DNA of 38,746 bases, taken from the NCBI GenBank assembly GCA_016286775.1, contig JAEEUA010000006.1, forward strand, positions 1 through 38,746. Reading direction: 5' to 3'. Numbering within the stretch: the first letter of the stretch is position 1; every line of letters begins with the position of its first letter. The position numbers were made by a program, and so were the translations under genes. This document shows positions 1-8,935 of the stretch, one piece after another. The DNA comes from Bacteroidales bacterium. GTDB taxonomy: Bacteria > Bacteroidota > Bacteroidia > Bacteroidales > UBA3663. Below the pieces are notes generated by a model. That model was not told the origin of the DNA. It saw only the letters and a program-made list of their open reading frames with translations, and did not search any database.

Positions 1-105
1 CTTCACAGCCTCATCCAAAGCCTGCAACGATGCCTGTGCCTCGTCGCATTTGCCGCAAGTGTTGCAATCGCCGCACTCACCGCCATTTTTTACATGTTCT
101 GCCAT
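1..105 (-). CDS. Cysteine-rich protein, 5' fragment (cut by window edge)
   Basis: This is the first 35 codons of a protein that runs off the window. The ATG (103-105) lies 1 bp after the ilvB stop codon, so translational coupling in the ilvD-ilvB operon is likely. The visible N-terminus has four cysteines in a C-x2-C-x2-C-x2-C spacing (residues 11, 14, 17, 20), followed by an Ala/Glu/Leu-rich stretch that looks helical. The position after ilvB is where the regulatory small subunit ilvN is usually found. However, the visible residues do not resemble the start of an ACT domain, so it could be an N-terminal extension of IlvN or an unrelated metal- or Fe-S-binding protein. Function unassigned. 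Confidence 0.6.
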   Translation of the reverse strand, partial: MAEHVKNGGECGDCNTCGKCDEAQASLQALDEAVK

Positions 106-106
106 A

Positions 107-1804
107 TCACACTATTTCTAATAACATCTCATCCACGTTGGAGCCTGGAGGAGTCATCGGTAAAACATTATCTTCTTCCTTCACTGCACATTGCAAAAGG
201 AATGGGCCCTCGGTGTCGAGCATCTCACGAATGGCCGCATCCAAATCCTTCCGTTCGACAACAGTGCGGCATGGGATGCCATAACCCTTGGAAATCAACT
301 CGTAGTCTGGATTCAGCATCGGAGTGAACGAGTAGCGCTTGTTGAAGAACAGATACTGCCACTGGCGCACATTGCCCAAATAATTGTTGTTGAGCAAAAT
401 CATCTTCACCGGTGCCTTCTGTTCCATGATGGTACCCAGTTCCTGAATGGTCATCTGCAGACCACCATCACCTACAAACATGCAGACAGTGCGGTCGGGA
501 GCGCCAAAGGTAGCACCAATGGCAGCAGGAAGGGCAAAGCCCATCGTACCGCAACCACCGGAAGTGACGATGGAACGTTTCTTCGTGAACTTGAAGTACC
601 GGCATCCGAACAACTGGTTCTGACCTACATCAGTGACAAGGATGGCCTCATTGTGGGCGGCTTCGCTCACCTTACGGACCACCTCGCCCATCAACAATGG
701 TCCCTCGGTGGGATTCAATGCCTTATCAATGACCTTATCGTACTCCTTCTCCTCGTAGGGTGCAAAGCCGGCTATCCACGAGCCATGCTTGGCCTCATCG
801 ACATACGGGATTACATCTGCCAGAGTCTGCTTGCAGTTTCCAAGAACAGCCAGATCGGCTTTCACATTCTTGTTAATTTCCGAGGGGTCAATCTCAAAGT
901 GGATGACCTTGGCCTGCTTGGCATAGGTCTTCAGATTGCCGGTTACACGATCGTCGAAACGCATGCCCACGGCTATCAGCAAATCACATTGGTTGGTCAT
1001 GACATTGGGACCGAGATTGCCGTGCATGCCCAGCATACCCTTGTTGAGCGGGTGGTCGGAAGGAATGGCCGACAGGCCCAACATCGTGCATCCGAAAGGA
1101 ATCTGCGCCTTCTCCGCAAGTTCGAGCACTTCCTGATTGGCACCCGCCAGTTCCACACCTTGTCCCACCAGCATGAACGGCTTCACACTCTGGTTGATCA
1201 TCTCAGCTGCCTTCTGGATTACCGATCTGTCACAAACGGGCTCGGGGACATACGAACGGATGAAATTGACCTTCTGCGGCTCATAGTCGATGACGGTAGT
1301 CTGTGCATTCTTCGTAAAGTCGAGCACGACGGGACCAGGACGACCCGTACTTGCGATATAGAAAGCACGTGCTACTGCCCATGCCACATCCTCAGCACGC
1401 CGTATCTGATAGTTCCATTTGCTGATAGGTTGCGTCACACCGACCACATCGACTTCCTGGAACGCATCGGTACCCAGCATTGCTGCCCCTACCTGTCCAC
1501 AAATAACGACAAGCGGAGTAGAGTCGATCATTGCATCGGCGAGACCAGTAATGGTGTTCATGGCACCAGGACCTGATGTCACCAATACCACACCTGTTCT
1601 TCCGCTGACGCGGGCATAGCCTTGTGCAGCATGGATAGCACCCTGCTCATGTCTTACCAGCACATGGTTGAGTTTGTTGCGGTGATCATAGAGTGCATCG
1701 TAAGTAGGCATAATGGCGCCTCCTGGATAACCGAAGAGGGTGGTGACACCCTGATCCTCGAGGCTGCGCATCAGCGCTTCTGCACCTGATATTCTTTCTG
1801 ACAT
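107..1804 (-). CDS. ilvB: Acetolactate synthase large subunit
   Basis: A thiamine-diphosphate enzyme of 565 aa. It joins two pyruvates to acetolactate, or pyruvate and 2-oxobutyrate to acetohydroxybutyrate, the first common step of valine, leucine and isoleucine synthesis. The N-terminal domain carries the catalytic glutamate in VRHEQGA (E53) and a typical SGPGAMNTITGLADA segment. The C-terminal domain carries the ThDP/Mg motif starting GDGG near residue 446 and ending LLNNN. Length is normal for the family. The start ATG at 1804 is followed directly by conserved sequence. It lies 51 bp downstream of ilvD and is very probably cotranscribed with it. The regulatory subunit is not seen and may be the partial gene at 1-105 or lie further on. 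Confidence 0.97.
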   Translation of the reverse strand: MSERISGAEALMRSLEDQGVTTLFGYPGGAIMPTYDALYDHRNKLNHVLVRHEQGAIHAAQGYARVSGRTGVVLVTSGPGAMNTITGLADAMIDSTPLVVICGQVGAAMLGTDAFQEVDVVGVTQPISKWNYQIRRAEDVAWAVARAFYIASTGRPGPVVLDFTKNAQTTVIDYEPQKVNFIRSYVPEPVCDRSVIQKAAEMINQSVKPFMLVGQGVELAGANQEVLELAEKAQIPFGCTMLGLSAIPSDHPLNKGMLGMHGNLGPNVMTNQCDLLIAVGMRFDDRVTGNLKTYAKQAKVIHFEIDPSEINKNVKADLAVLGNCKQTLADVIPYVDEAKHGSWIAGFAPYEEKEYDKVIDKALNPTEGPLLMGEVVRKVSEAAHNEAILVTDVGQNQLFGCRYFKFTKKRSIVTSGGCGTMGFALPAAIGATFGAPDRTVCMFVGDGGLQMTIQELGTIMEQKAPVKMILLNNNYLGNVRQWQYLFFNKRYSFTPMLNPDYELISKGYGIPCRTVVERKDLDAAIREMLDTEGPFLLQCAVKEEDNVLPMTPPGSNVDEMLLEIV

Positions 1805-1855
1805 TCTATGGGTTGTTTCTGATTTATTACCTTAATTATTCCTGATAGGAGCAAC

Positions 1856-3658
1856 TTAATCGATGATACGCACACCGCCCTTGTCGGCTGACGAAACGGA
1901 CTGGGCGTAGGCGCGCAAAGCCTTGCTGATCACGCGATGACGCTTTAAGGGCTGCTGTGGACGTGCGGCCAACTCTTCGTCGCTGAGTTTGACGTTGATT
2001 GAACGTGTCGGGATATCGATGACGATGATGTCGCCATCCTTGATCTTTCCGATGTTGCCGCCGGCAGCTGCCTCAGGGCTGATGTGTCCAATCGACAGGC
2101 CGGATGTGCCACCCGAGAAACGCCCGTCGGTGATGAGGGCACATTCCTTACCCATATGCATCGACTTGATGTAGGATGTCGGGTAAAGCATCTCCTGCAT
2201 GCCTGGTCCACCCTTGGGACCTTCGTGGGTGATGACGACACAGTCACCTTTCTTGACCTTGCCACCGAGAATGCCTTCGCAAGCATCCTCCTGCGAGTCG
2301 AAGCATACGGCAGGACCTTCGAAATGCCAGAGTTCAGGAGCCACGCCAGCCGTTTTAACGACGCATCCGTCCTTTGCGATATTGCCGAAAAGCACAGCCA
2401 GACCGCCATCCTTGGTGTAGGCATGTTCGATGTCGCGAATGCAGCCATTGGCACGGTCGGTGTCGAGCGTCTCCCACTGTGCATTCTGCGAACCCATCTT
2501 GATCGAGAACTTGCCGGCAGGAGCACTGTGATAGATGCGGCTTGCCTCGGGGTCAATGTTCTCCTTGAGGATGGAATACTTCTCGATGTCCTCGCCGAGC
2601 GTTGCTCCATTGACACGCTTGCAACTGAGGTCGAGCAGATTGCCCTTGGCAAGTTCGCCAAGGATGCCGAGGATGCCACCTGCACGGTTCTCCTCCTGCA
2701 CCGAATACTTCTGTGTGTTGGGAGCAAGTTTGCAGAGGCAAGGCACAACGCGGCTAAGGCGGTCGATGTCCTTCATCTCGAAATCGACGCCACCTTCCTG
2801 TGCTACGGCAAGGAGGTGAAGCACTGTGTTCGACGAGCCACCCATGGCAATGTCGAGGGTCATGGCGTTGAGGAATGCTGCACGAGTGGCGATGCTGCGT
2901 GGCAAAACGCTCTCGTCGCCCTCCTCATAGTATTTCAGTGCGTTCTTGACAATCAGTTTCGCAGCATCCTTGAAGAGCTGGATGCGATTCACGTGGGTAG
3001 CCAGAATCGATCCATTGCCCGGCAGAGAGAGTCCAATGGCTTCGGTAAGCGAGTTCATCGAGTTGGCTGTGAACATACCCGAGCACGAACCGCAGCCTGG
3101 ACAAGCGCAGCTTTCGATTTCGGCCATCTCCTCATCGGTCACCGAAGGATCGGCACCCTTCACCATGGCGGTGATGAGGTCAGCATTCTCGCCGCGCCAC
3201 TTGCCAGCCTCCATGGGGCCTCCGCTGCAGAAGACGGCAGGAATGTTCAGACGCATGGCAGCCATCAGCATGCCAGGAGTCACCTTGTCACAGTTCGAGA
3301 TGCAGATCATCGCATCGGCCTTGTGCGCATTCACCATGTATTCCACCGAGTCGGCAATGATGTCGCGCGAAGGCAGCGAGTAAAGCATGCCGTCGTGACC
3401 CATGGCAATACCGTCATCGACAGCAATGGTATTGAACTCAGCGGCATAGCAACCGAGCTTCTCAATCTCGGCCTTCACAATCTGGCCGATCTCGTGCAGG
3501 TGTGTATGACCTGGCACAAACTGGGTAAAGGAGTTGACGATGGCGATAACGGGTTTGCCAAACATTTCACGCTTCATTCCATTAGCGACCCACAGGGCGC
3601 GGGCACCCGCCATCCTGCGACCTTCAGTGGTCTGAGCACTTCTGAGTTGAATCTTCAT
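1856..3658 (-). CDS. ilvD: Dihydroxy-acid dehydratase
   Basis: IlvD converts 2,3-dihydroxy-isovalerate and the corresponding methylvalerate to the 2-oxoacids in branched-chain amino acid synthesis. The protein is 600 aa, the usual size. Fe-S cluster cysteines are visible in [11 protein letters not shown] (near residue 120) and in [20 protein letters not shown] (near 185-205), both family signatures. The C-terminal region has the [10 protein letters not shown] motif. I place the start at the ATG at 3658 (MKIQLRSAQ...). A TTG seven codons upstream keeps the frame open but is not needed and is not matched by family starts. A Bacteroidetes promoter lies about 50 bp upstream, so ilvD is the first gene of the ilvD-ilvB operon. 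Confidence 0.97.
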   Translation of the reverse strand: MKIQLRSAQTTEGRRMAGARALWVANGMKREMFGKPVIAIVNSFTQFVPGHTHLHEIGQIVKAEIEKLGCYAAEFNTIAVDDGIAMGHDGMLYSLPSRDIIADSVEYMVNAHKADAMICISNCDKVTPGMLMAAMRLNIPAVFCSGGPMEAGKWRGENADLITAMVKGADPSVTDEEMAEIESCACPGCGSCSGMFTANSMNSLTEAIGLSLPGNGSILATHVNRIQLFKDAAKLIVKNALKYYEEGDESVLPRSIATRAAFLNAMTLDIAMGGSSNTVLHLLAVAQEGGVDFEMKDIDRLSRVVPCLCKLAPNTQKYSVQEENRAGGILGILGELAKGNLLDLSCKRVNGATLGEDIEKYSILKENIDPEASRIYHSAPAGKFSIKMGSQNAQWETLDTDRANGCIRDIEHAYTKDGGLAVLFGNIAKDGCVVKTAGVAPELWHFEGPAVCFDSQEDACEGILGGKVKKGDCVVITHEGPKGGPGMQEMLYPTSYIKSMHMGKECALITDGRFSGGTSGLSIGHISPEAAAGGNIGKIKDGDIIVIDIPTRSINVKLSDEELAARPQQPLKRHRVISKALRAYAQSVSSADKGGVRIID

Positions 3659-3706
3659 TTTGTCGTAAAAACTAACCAATTAAACACAATACACGAAAAG
3701 TGACTG

Positions 3707-3740
3707 CAAAGATACAGACTTTTTTCGAAATAACCTCAAA
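3707..3740 (-). promoter_or_regulatory. Promoter of ilvD operon
   Basis: On the minus strand a TATCTTTG box (3714-3707) matches the Bacteroidetes -7 consensus TAnnTTTG. A TTTG (3740-3737) sits 22 bp upstream as a possible -33 element. The predicted transcript would start near 3700 and leave about 40 nt of leader before the ilvD ATG, too short for a classical leader-peptide attenuator. Confidence 0.75.
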
Positions 3741-3862
3741 AAATGAAAAAAATGATGCAAAATTTTAAATATTTCTTCATTTTTATATAAAAAAGAAACT
3801 ATAAACGGCAAATTAATGCATTTCGACACGGGAAATGACAGGCAGGGACTACAAGTGTGCCA

Positions 3863-3900
3863 GGAAAAAAGCATGAGGCCCATCCTAAAAGGATGAGCCC
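3863..3900 (-). terminator. Terminator after nadC
   Basis: A 9-bp stem (3877-3885 with 3891-3899, one G-U pair) and a 5-nt loop are followed on the minus strand, after six bases, by a run of six T (3870-3865). It lies 37 bp past the nadC stop and ends the operon that starts at the PASTA gene, isolating it from the ilvD promoter downstream. Confidence 0.8.
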
Positions 3901-3936
3901 CAAGATAATATTACATAAGATAATCCTCGTTTGGAA

Positions 3937-4791
3937 TCACTTTACAGCCTTGAACGACATGTCAAGGCCCTTCACGGAATGGGTCAATGCGCCAAACGAG
4001 ATATAATCGACGCCAGCCTTGGCATAAGGAAGCATCGTGTCGTAGGTGATGCCGCCCGACGACTCCGTCTCGCAGCGATGGTTGACTATCTTCACGGCCT
4101 TGGCAGTATCTTCGGGCGTGAAGTTGTCGAACATGATGCGATCCACGCCTTCGGCCAATGCCTCGTCGAGTTCCTTGAAATTGCGCACCTCCACCTCAAT
4201 CCTGAGGTTCTTGCCCTTCTCCTTGCAATACTGCTTGGCACGGCTGATGGCATTGTGGATGCCGCCCGAGAAATCGACATGGTTATCCTTGAGCAGAATC
4301 ATGTCGAACAAACCGATACGATGGTTGCAGCCGCCACCGATCTTGACAGCCATCTTCTCGAGGATACGCATACCAGGAGTAGTCTTGCGGGTGTCGAGCA
4401 CCTTGGTGCCAGTTCCTTCCAAGGCCTTGACGTAGCGTGCGGTCATAGTGGCGATGCCGCTCATGCGCTGCATGATGTTGAGCATCAGGCGCTCGGTCTG
4501 TAGCAGGCTCTGCTCCTTACCAGTCACGATGAAAGGCACATCACCAGGAACAACATGCGCGCCATCCTGCATGAAGACCTCCATCTTGAGTTCTGGGTCG
4601 AAGGCATTGAACACACGGCGTGCGATATCAACACCCGCCAAGATGCCCTCTTCCTTGATCAAGAGTTTCTGCTTGCCCACAGCATCAGCTGGGATGCAGC
4701 AGAGGGTAGTATGGTCGCCATCGCCGATATCCTCGGCAAAACTCAGTTTGATGAGCTCCTCGATAAGCTCGTTGACAATCTTCTCGTCCAT
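3937..4791 (-). CDS. nadC: Nicotinate-nucleotide pyrophosphorylase (quinolinate phosphoribosyltransferase)
   Basis: Cytoplasmic enzyme of NAD synthesis that converts quinolinate and PRPP to nicotinate mononucleotide, CO2 and pyrophosphate. The 284-aa length fits the family. Visible signatures are TERLMLNIMQRMSGIAT (about 100-116), DTRKTTPGMR (about 132-141, substrate-binding Arg/Lys) and GGGCNHRIGLFDMILLKDNH (about 152-171). The C-terminal barrel motif EVEVRNFKE and the MFDNF strand are also present. It is the last gene of the minus-strand operon, 12 bp downstream of the acyltransferase gene, and is followed by a terminator. nadA and nadB are not in the window, so the operon does not group by NAD pathway. 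Confidence 0.96.
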   Translation of the reverse strand: MDEKIVNELIEELIKLSFAEDIGDGDHTTLCCIPADAVGKQKLLIKEEGILAGVDIARRVFNAFDPELKMEVFMQDGAHVVPGDVPFIVTGKEQSLLQTERLMLNIMQRMSGIATMTARYVKALEGTGTKVLDTRKTTPGMRILEKMAVKIGGGCNHRIGLFDMILLKDNHVDFSGGIHNAISRAKQYCKEKGKNLRIEVEVRNFKELDEALAEGVDRIMFDNFTPEDTAKAVKIVNHRCETESSGGITYDTMLPYAKAGVDYISFGALTHSVKGLDMSFKAVK

Positions 4792-4803
4792 AATATGAAA
4801 GTG

Positions 4804-5985
4804 TTATGTCATGGGTACATAATTGGTGTCCTGTTCGCGCACGAGCTTCTCCTTGTTGAACACAGGATTGCTATACATTGTGAGCAACATATCCCAAAGG
4901 TAAACCTCGTCGCGATTCGGAATATCGATCTTGGCAAGCTGTCCATTCAGATAGGCAACCGACTTGGTCTTTTCTGCCTCGGTGTACATCTTCTTGTAGC
5001 GATCGGTCTGGTACTTGAGGTCATAGGCTACATAATTGATCGGATAGAGCACCATGGCCTCGTGCAGCATCTTGTCGATGGTCTCGCAGACGCAATTGAC
5101 CTGGGCATTCCTGTCATTGATCCAAGGATATTGGTCGAAGACGCCATTCAGCTCGGTGGTGAAGGTGTAGCGGATGCGTCCTTTATATCCCGTCATGCCC
5201 GTAGCCATGCTCTTCACATCGTCGGCTTTGGTCTTCTTCCATTCGGAATTGTCGCGCTTAAGCTGGAATTCGGCAGCCTTGAGGTAGTCACAGGGGTCAT
5301 ACTCGTAGCTGATGGCCACCGGGATGGTACGCAGAGCACGAATGTTCTGCATGTGATCCTTGCTCTTGCCGCCCAACGACAGCATCTTGATGACCGAAGC
5401 CTGCGTATTGTCGGAATTGTCCTTGGAGCGGCCCTCACGTTGTGCCATCCAGATGGAGTGCTTCTTGTCAACAATTTCCTGGTGAATATAGGCCGACAAC
5501 TTCATCGATGCTTCGAGCAGCTGGCGACCGGTAATGTCGCGACGCACAACGAAGCTCTTGTTAACCCTCACCAGATCCTCAATCCACGGAGCAGCAAACA
5601 GGTTGTTGCCGATGGCGATTTCGGAAGTCTCCTTGCCATGCTTGGCGAGCAGGACATTAAGCAAGGCAGAGTCGAGTACAATATCGCGGTGATTGGTTAC
5701 AAAAAGGTGTCCCAAGGAATCGTCAATGTTTTCGATACCAACCGCCTCGACACCATCCGTGCATTTGCTGCACATCAAATCGAGGAAAAAGATGATCACC
5801 TTGGTTTGGAAATCCTTCACTGTCTTGCAACTGCGGATGAGCGCTTTCATCTGCTCTAAATCCACTTCGGGGAATCCTGCCTTGATGACAGCCTGTATTT
5901 CCGGACGATCGGCCAATGGCCAAAGCTTCGCAGGAATGTCCTCGTCGTTATAGCAACGAATGTCGTCAAAATTGTATTCTGCCAT
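4804..5985 (-). CDS. PlsC-like acyltransferase family protein
   Basis: A 393-aa protein with a glycerophosphate-acyltransferase-type core. The block TNHRDIVLDSALL (about 97-109) is the counterpart of the NH-x4-D motif, although here the second Asp is six residues after His99 instead of five. IWMAQREGRSKDN (178-190) is the counterpart of the substrate-binding EGTR motif. There is no signal peptide and only one moderately hydrophobic stretch (about 60-71), so it is probably cytoplasmic or peripheral on the inner membrane. The family acylates lipid precursors, but the acceptor cannot be told from sequence. The 120-aa C-terminal extension has no recognisable domain. It sits between ddl and nadC in an envelope-oriented operon. 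Confidence 0.8.
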   Translation of the reverse strand: MAEYNFDDIRCYNDEDIPAKLWPLADRPEIQAVIKAGFPEVDLEQMKALIRSCKTVKDFQTKVIIFFLDLMCSKCTDGVEAVGIENIDDSLGHLFVTNHRDIVLDSALLNVLLAKHGKETSEIAIGNNLFAAPWIEDLVRVNKSFVVRRDITGRQLLEASMKLSAYIHQEIVDKKHSIWMAQREGRSKDNSDNTQASVIKMLSLGGKSKDHMQNIRALRTIPVAISYEYDPCDYLKAAEFQLKRDNSEWKKTKADDVKSMATGMTGYKGRIRYTFTTELNGVFDQYPWINDRNAQVNCVCETIDKMLHEAMVLYPINYVAYDLKYQTDRYKKMYTEAEKTKSVAYLNGQLAKIDIPNRDEVYLWDMLLTMYSNPVFNKEKLVREQDTNYVPMT

Positions 5986-6029
5986 AATGTTTACGTTTTA
6001 GAAACCAACTTACTAACTTTTCATGACCT

Positions 6030-7028
6030 TCAGAACCCTGTTGATCCAAAGGTGATTACGTCATCCATGACATCCGAGATGTCAAGACCGGCAGCACGGA
6101 CCTGTTGTGGGATGAACGAAGTGGCCGTCATGCCGGGAGTCGTATTGACTTCCAGAAGATGCGGTGTATCGCTGATGATGATGTAGTCAACGCGAATGAT
6201 ACCCTTGGCTCCAACATATCGGTAGATGCGTTGGGTAAGAGCCTGTATCTTCTGGGTCATTTCATCAGAGATGCGTGCCGGGGTTATCTCCTCCACGGCA
6301 CCATTGTACTTGGCATCGACATCGAAGAACTCCTTCTTCGAGACGACTTCCGTGACAGGCAATGCCCTTAGGCCATTACGCGAAGTATAGCATCCGCAGG
6401 TGACCTCAGTACCTTTCATAAAACGTTCGATGATAACCTCGCCCGTGGCCTCCTTCTTTGCTGCAGCGATTGCAGGCTGCAACTCGGCGGCGGTCTTCAC
6501 CTTGGTCGTAGCATACGAAGACCCTCCTGCATTAGGCTTCACGAACACAGGAAGACCCAGTTCCTGAATGCATTCATCGGTCGCAATTTCGTCGCCTACA
6601 TGAAGCAGGATGCTCTTGGCCACAGGGATGTCGAAGGTCGAGAGGTAACGGTTGCAGGTGAACTTCGAACAGGTCAAAGCCGCCGACAGAACTCCACAGC
6701 AACTATAGGGCATTCTTATCATATCGAAATAACCCTGCAGAATTCCGTTCTCGCCTGGGGTACCGTGAATGATGATGTAGGCGAAGTCGAAAGAAAGCTT
6801 TGTGCCGTCCTTCATGACAGAGAAGTCCTCGCGATCTACCCGCCAGGTCTTGTCCCAGTCATATTTCTCTCCGTCATATTGCACCATTTTCCAGTCGGTA
6901 CCCTTGATGACGATGATGCTTGTCTCATATTTCTTGTGGTCCAGAAAGCTCCAGATGCCCTGGGCGCTGCGAAGCGAAACTACATATTCGCTGGAATCGC
7001 CTCCTGCTACAATTGCTATTTTTTTCAT
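6030..7028 (-). CDS. ddl: D-alanine--D-alanine ligase
   Basis: ATP-grasp enzyme that joins two D-alanines for the peptidoglycan stem peptide. The protein is 332 aa from the ATG at 7028; a TTG one codon earlier is not needed. The N-terminal GGDSSEYVVSLRSAQ block holds the equivalent of the Ddl N-terminal glutamate. The ATP-grasp lysine and glycine loop appear as VFVKPNAGGSSYATTKV near residue 175. The C-terminal metal and substrate loop is LLEVNTTPGMTATSFIPQQ near 300. The start overlaps the rluD stop by one base (TGATG), which points to translational coupling. Context with a PASTA protein fits a cell-wall role. Confidence 0.95.
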   Translation of the reverse strand: MKKIAIVAGGDSSEYVVSLRSAQGIWSFLDHKKYETSIIVIKGTDWKMVQYDGEKYDWDKTWRVDREDFSVMKDGTKLSFDFAYIIIHGTPGENGILQGYFDMIRMPYSCCGVLSAALTCSKFTCNRYLSTFDIPVAKSILLHVGDEIATDECIQELGLPVFVKPNAGGSSYATTKVKTAAELQPAIAAAKKEATGEVIIERFMKGTEVTCGCYTSRNGLRALPVTEVVSKKEFFDVDAKYNGAVEEITPARISDEMTQKIQALTQRIYRYVGAKGIIRVDYIIISDTPHLLEVNTTPGMTATSFIPQQVRAAGLDISDVMDDVITFGSTGF

Positions 7029-8134
7029 CAATAGATTCTGTTACTAACATATTCCCGCCACTTTTCGACGAGTCGGGTCATGTCCTCGGGAAGCGGTGCC
7101 TCAAAGTCCATCTCCTCACCTGTACGCGGATGACGGAAGCCGAGAGTCCTGGCATGTAATGCCTGTCGAGGACAGATGTCAAAGCAGTTACGCACAAATT
7201 GTGCATATTTTGCGAAGGTGGTGCCCTTCAGAATCTGGTCACCTCCGTAGGTCTTGTCGTTGAAAAGAGTGTGTCCGGCATGCTTCATGTGAACACGAAT
7301 CTGATGGGTCCGCCCGGTCTCCAGGCGGCATTCCACAAGGGTCACATAGCCCAGTCGCTCGATGACACGGTAATGCGTCACAGCAGGCTTGCCCTCCTCG
7401 CTGCCTTCGGGATAATACTCCATCAGGGTGCGGTCACGCTTGTTGCGTCCAATATTGCCCACAATGGTTCCCTCGTCCTGTTCAACGTGTCCCCATACGA
7501 GGGCAGTATAGAGGCGGCGGGTCGTTTTGTGGAAGAACTGGCGGCTGAGCGAAGTGCCTGCATCCTCGTTCTTGGCAATGACGAGCAGACCCGAAGTGTC
7601 CTTGTCGATGCGATGAACAAGGCCCATTCGTTTCTGGAAGTCCGGTCTTTGCTCGGAGTCATTCAAGGAAGTCTCATCGCCTTCATCGCCATCTTCCTCC
7701 TCCCCAGACAAGTCCAGTTCCAAGCCTTGCTGCAAGAAGTGCCAGGCCAAGGCATTGACTAAGGTGCCTGTATAATTGCCATGTCCGGGATGAACCACCA
7801 TTCCAGCAGGCTTGTTGACCACCAGCAGGTCCTCATCCTCATAGACGATGTCGAGAGGTATTTCCTCGGGAACAATTTCGGTGGAATGTCGCGGACGATC
7901 CATCATGACCTGCACCACGTCACCGGGACGCACCTTGTAATTCGATTTCTCTGGTTTCCCGTTTACCAGGATGAACCCGCCATCGGCTGCACGCTGGATG
8001 CGGTTGCGGCTAGTGCCTACAATACGATCCACAAGGAACTTATCAACCCGGAGCGGACCCTGGCCACGGTCGGCCACAAAGCGGAAATGCTCAAACAGCT
8101 CTTCCGACCCGACGGCATCGGTCACTCCAGCCAT
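7028..8134 (-). CDS. RluD-family 23S rRNA pseudouridine synthase
   Basis: A 368-aa RluA/RluD-family enzyme that isomerises uridines in RNA, probably 23S rRNA. An S4 RNA-binding domain lies at about 26-75 (LRVDKFLVDRIVGTSRNRIQ...). The catalytic domain has GLVHRIDKDTSGLLVIAKN (about 171-189) with the catalytic Asp, and a normal C-terminal TGRTHQIRVHMKHAGH block. Between them is an acidic low-complexity insert (about 144-166, rich in Glu/Asp) not typical of the core fold. The start ATG at 8134 overlaps the end of the PASTA gene by 13 bp, and the end overlaps ddl by 1 bp. RluD is the most likely subgroup, but the exact target uridines cannot be read from sequence. Confidence 0.92.
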   Translation of the reverse strand: MAGVTDAVGSEELFEHFRFVADRGQGPLRVDKFLVDRIVGTSRNRIQRAADGGFILVNGKPEKSNYKVRPGDVVQVMMDRPRHSTEIVPEEIPLDIVYEDEDLLVVNKPAGMVVHPGHGNYTGTLVNALAWHFLQQGLELDLSGEEEDGDEGDETSLNDSEQRPDFQKRMGLVHRIDKDTSGLLVIAKNEDAGTSLSRQFFHKTTRRLYTALVWGHVEQDEGTIVGNIGRNKRDRTLMEYYPEGSEEGKPAVTHYRVIERLGYVTLVECRLETGRTHQIRVHMKHAGHTLFNDKTYGGDQILKGTTFAKYAQFVRNCFDICPRQALHARTLGFRHPRTGEEMDFEAPLPEDMTRLVEKWREYVSNRIY

Positions 8135-8733
8135 TGCTCCTCGGTTTCTTCGTTTACGGGTTCAATCTCCAGCCGGCTGTTGCCCACCGAAACTACAACG
8201 TGGGTACCGAAGGGATAATCTTTGCCTGGCACCATCTCCTCACCGCCCACGGTGACGCTTAGCACAAGGTCATCCATCTCCGAAGGCACCTGCTTGATGG
8301 AATCCACACGAAATCCAAGCGAACGTAATGTCGAAAGTGCCTGACGGCTTCCGCCTTCGCGAACCTCCTGCATCTTGACCATGCGCACACCGATGGCATT
8401 GATCGTCAGATAGACGATGCGACCTTTCTTGACCGGGAGACCTGCTGCAGGCAGTTGTTCGACAACTGCGCCCGGTTGCATATCGGCATATACAGAGTCG
8501 ATGACCATCGATTTGAGGCCAGCTTCTTCGAGTATTTCTGCTGCTCGAGTAGCCGGAACACCCGCTAAACGAGGAACCTCTACTCGCTCGCTATGGTGTG
8601 TATAGGCGTTCATCCAAAGGGACAAACAGGTCAAGATGACAATTGTGAAGAATATTATGCCAAGAATCGACAATCCTACCATTTTGCCGAAGTAACCCCA
8701 TGAGCTCTTGCGGCTATTATTTTCTTGTTCCAA
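8122..8733 (-). CDS. PASTA-domain membrane protein (no kinase domain)
   Basis: A 203-aa protein with a short cytoplasmic N-terminus, one membrane segment (about 18-40) and two or three extracytoplasmic PASTA repeats. PASTA signatures seen are VEVPRLAGVPATRAAEILEEAGL (about 51-73) and the second unit beginning VKMQEVREGGSRQALSTL. PASTA modules bind peptidoglycan or its precursors in several families. Here they are not attached to a Ser/Thr kinase or a penicillin-binding protein. It is the first gene of the operon leading to rluD, ddl, acyltransferase and nadC, which supports a cell-wall sensing or anchoring role by inference only. Confidence 0.88.
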   Translation of the reverse strand: MEQENNSRKSSWGYFGKMVGLSILGIIFFTIVILTCLSLWMNAYTHHSERVEVPRLAGVPATRAAEILEEAGLKSMVIDSVYADMQPGAVVEQLPAAGLPVKKGRIVYLTINAIGVRMVKMQEVREGGSRQALSTLRSLGFRVDSIKQVPSEMDDLVLSVTVGGEEMVPGKDYPFGTHVVVSVGNSRLEIEPVNEETEEQWLE

Positions 8734-8763
8734 TTTATACCTATTTTATTTATAATAACGCTG

Positions 8764-8795
8764 CAAAGATAGCGTATTTTGTGAATAAAAACAAA
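8764..8795 (-). promoter_or_regulatory. Promoter of the PASTA-rluD-ddl operon
   Basis: TATCTTTG (8771-8764, minus strand) with TTTG (8795-8792) spaced 20 bp upstream matches the Bacteroidetes housekeeping promoter. It lies about 30 bp before the PASTA gene start, in an AT-rich region shared with the divergent gene at 8936. Confidence 0.8.
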
Positions 8796-8865
8796 CAAAA
8801 TGCAAAAAAAACTACATAATTTAAAAAAGTTCGCTCCAAATGGTCGTTATTTAACAAAAAATATG

Positions 8866-8873
8866 TACCTTTG
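8866..8873 (+). promoter_or_regulatory. -7 promoter box for the 8936 operon
   Basis: TACCTTTG on the plus strand matches TAnnTTTG and lies 63 bp before the ATG at 8936. No clear TTTG is seen at the -33 position. It is divergent from the PASTA promoter, with about 95 bp between the two -7 boxes. Confidence 0.65.
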
Positions 8874-8935
8874 CGCCGCATTTTTACTCCCATTCGAGCA
8901 AAAAAGGCCAACAAGTCACAAAACATTAAGCATCT

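Noticed and set aside
191..1576. 461-aa open frame on the plus strand opposite ilvB
   Set aside because: It lies wholly antisense to a clear ilvB gene, has no family resemblance, and is explained by codon bias of the real gene.
3659..3679. TTG start seven codons upstream of ilvD
   Set aside because: The ATG at 3658 fits family starts and the promoter spacing better.
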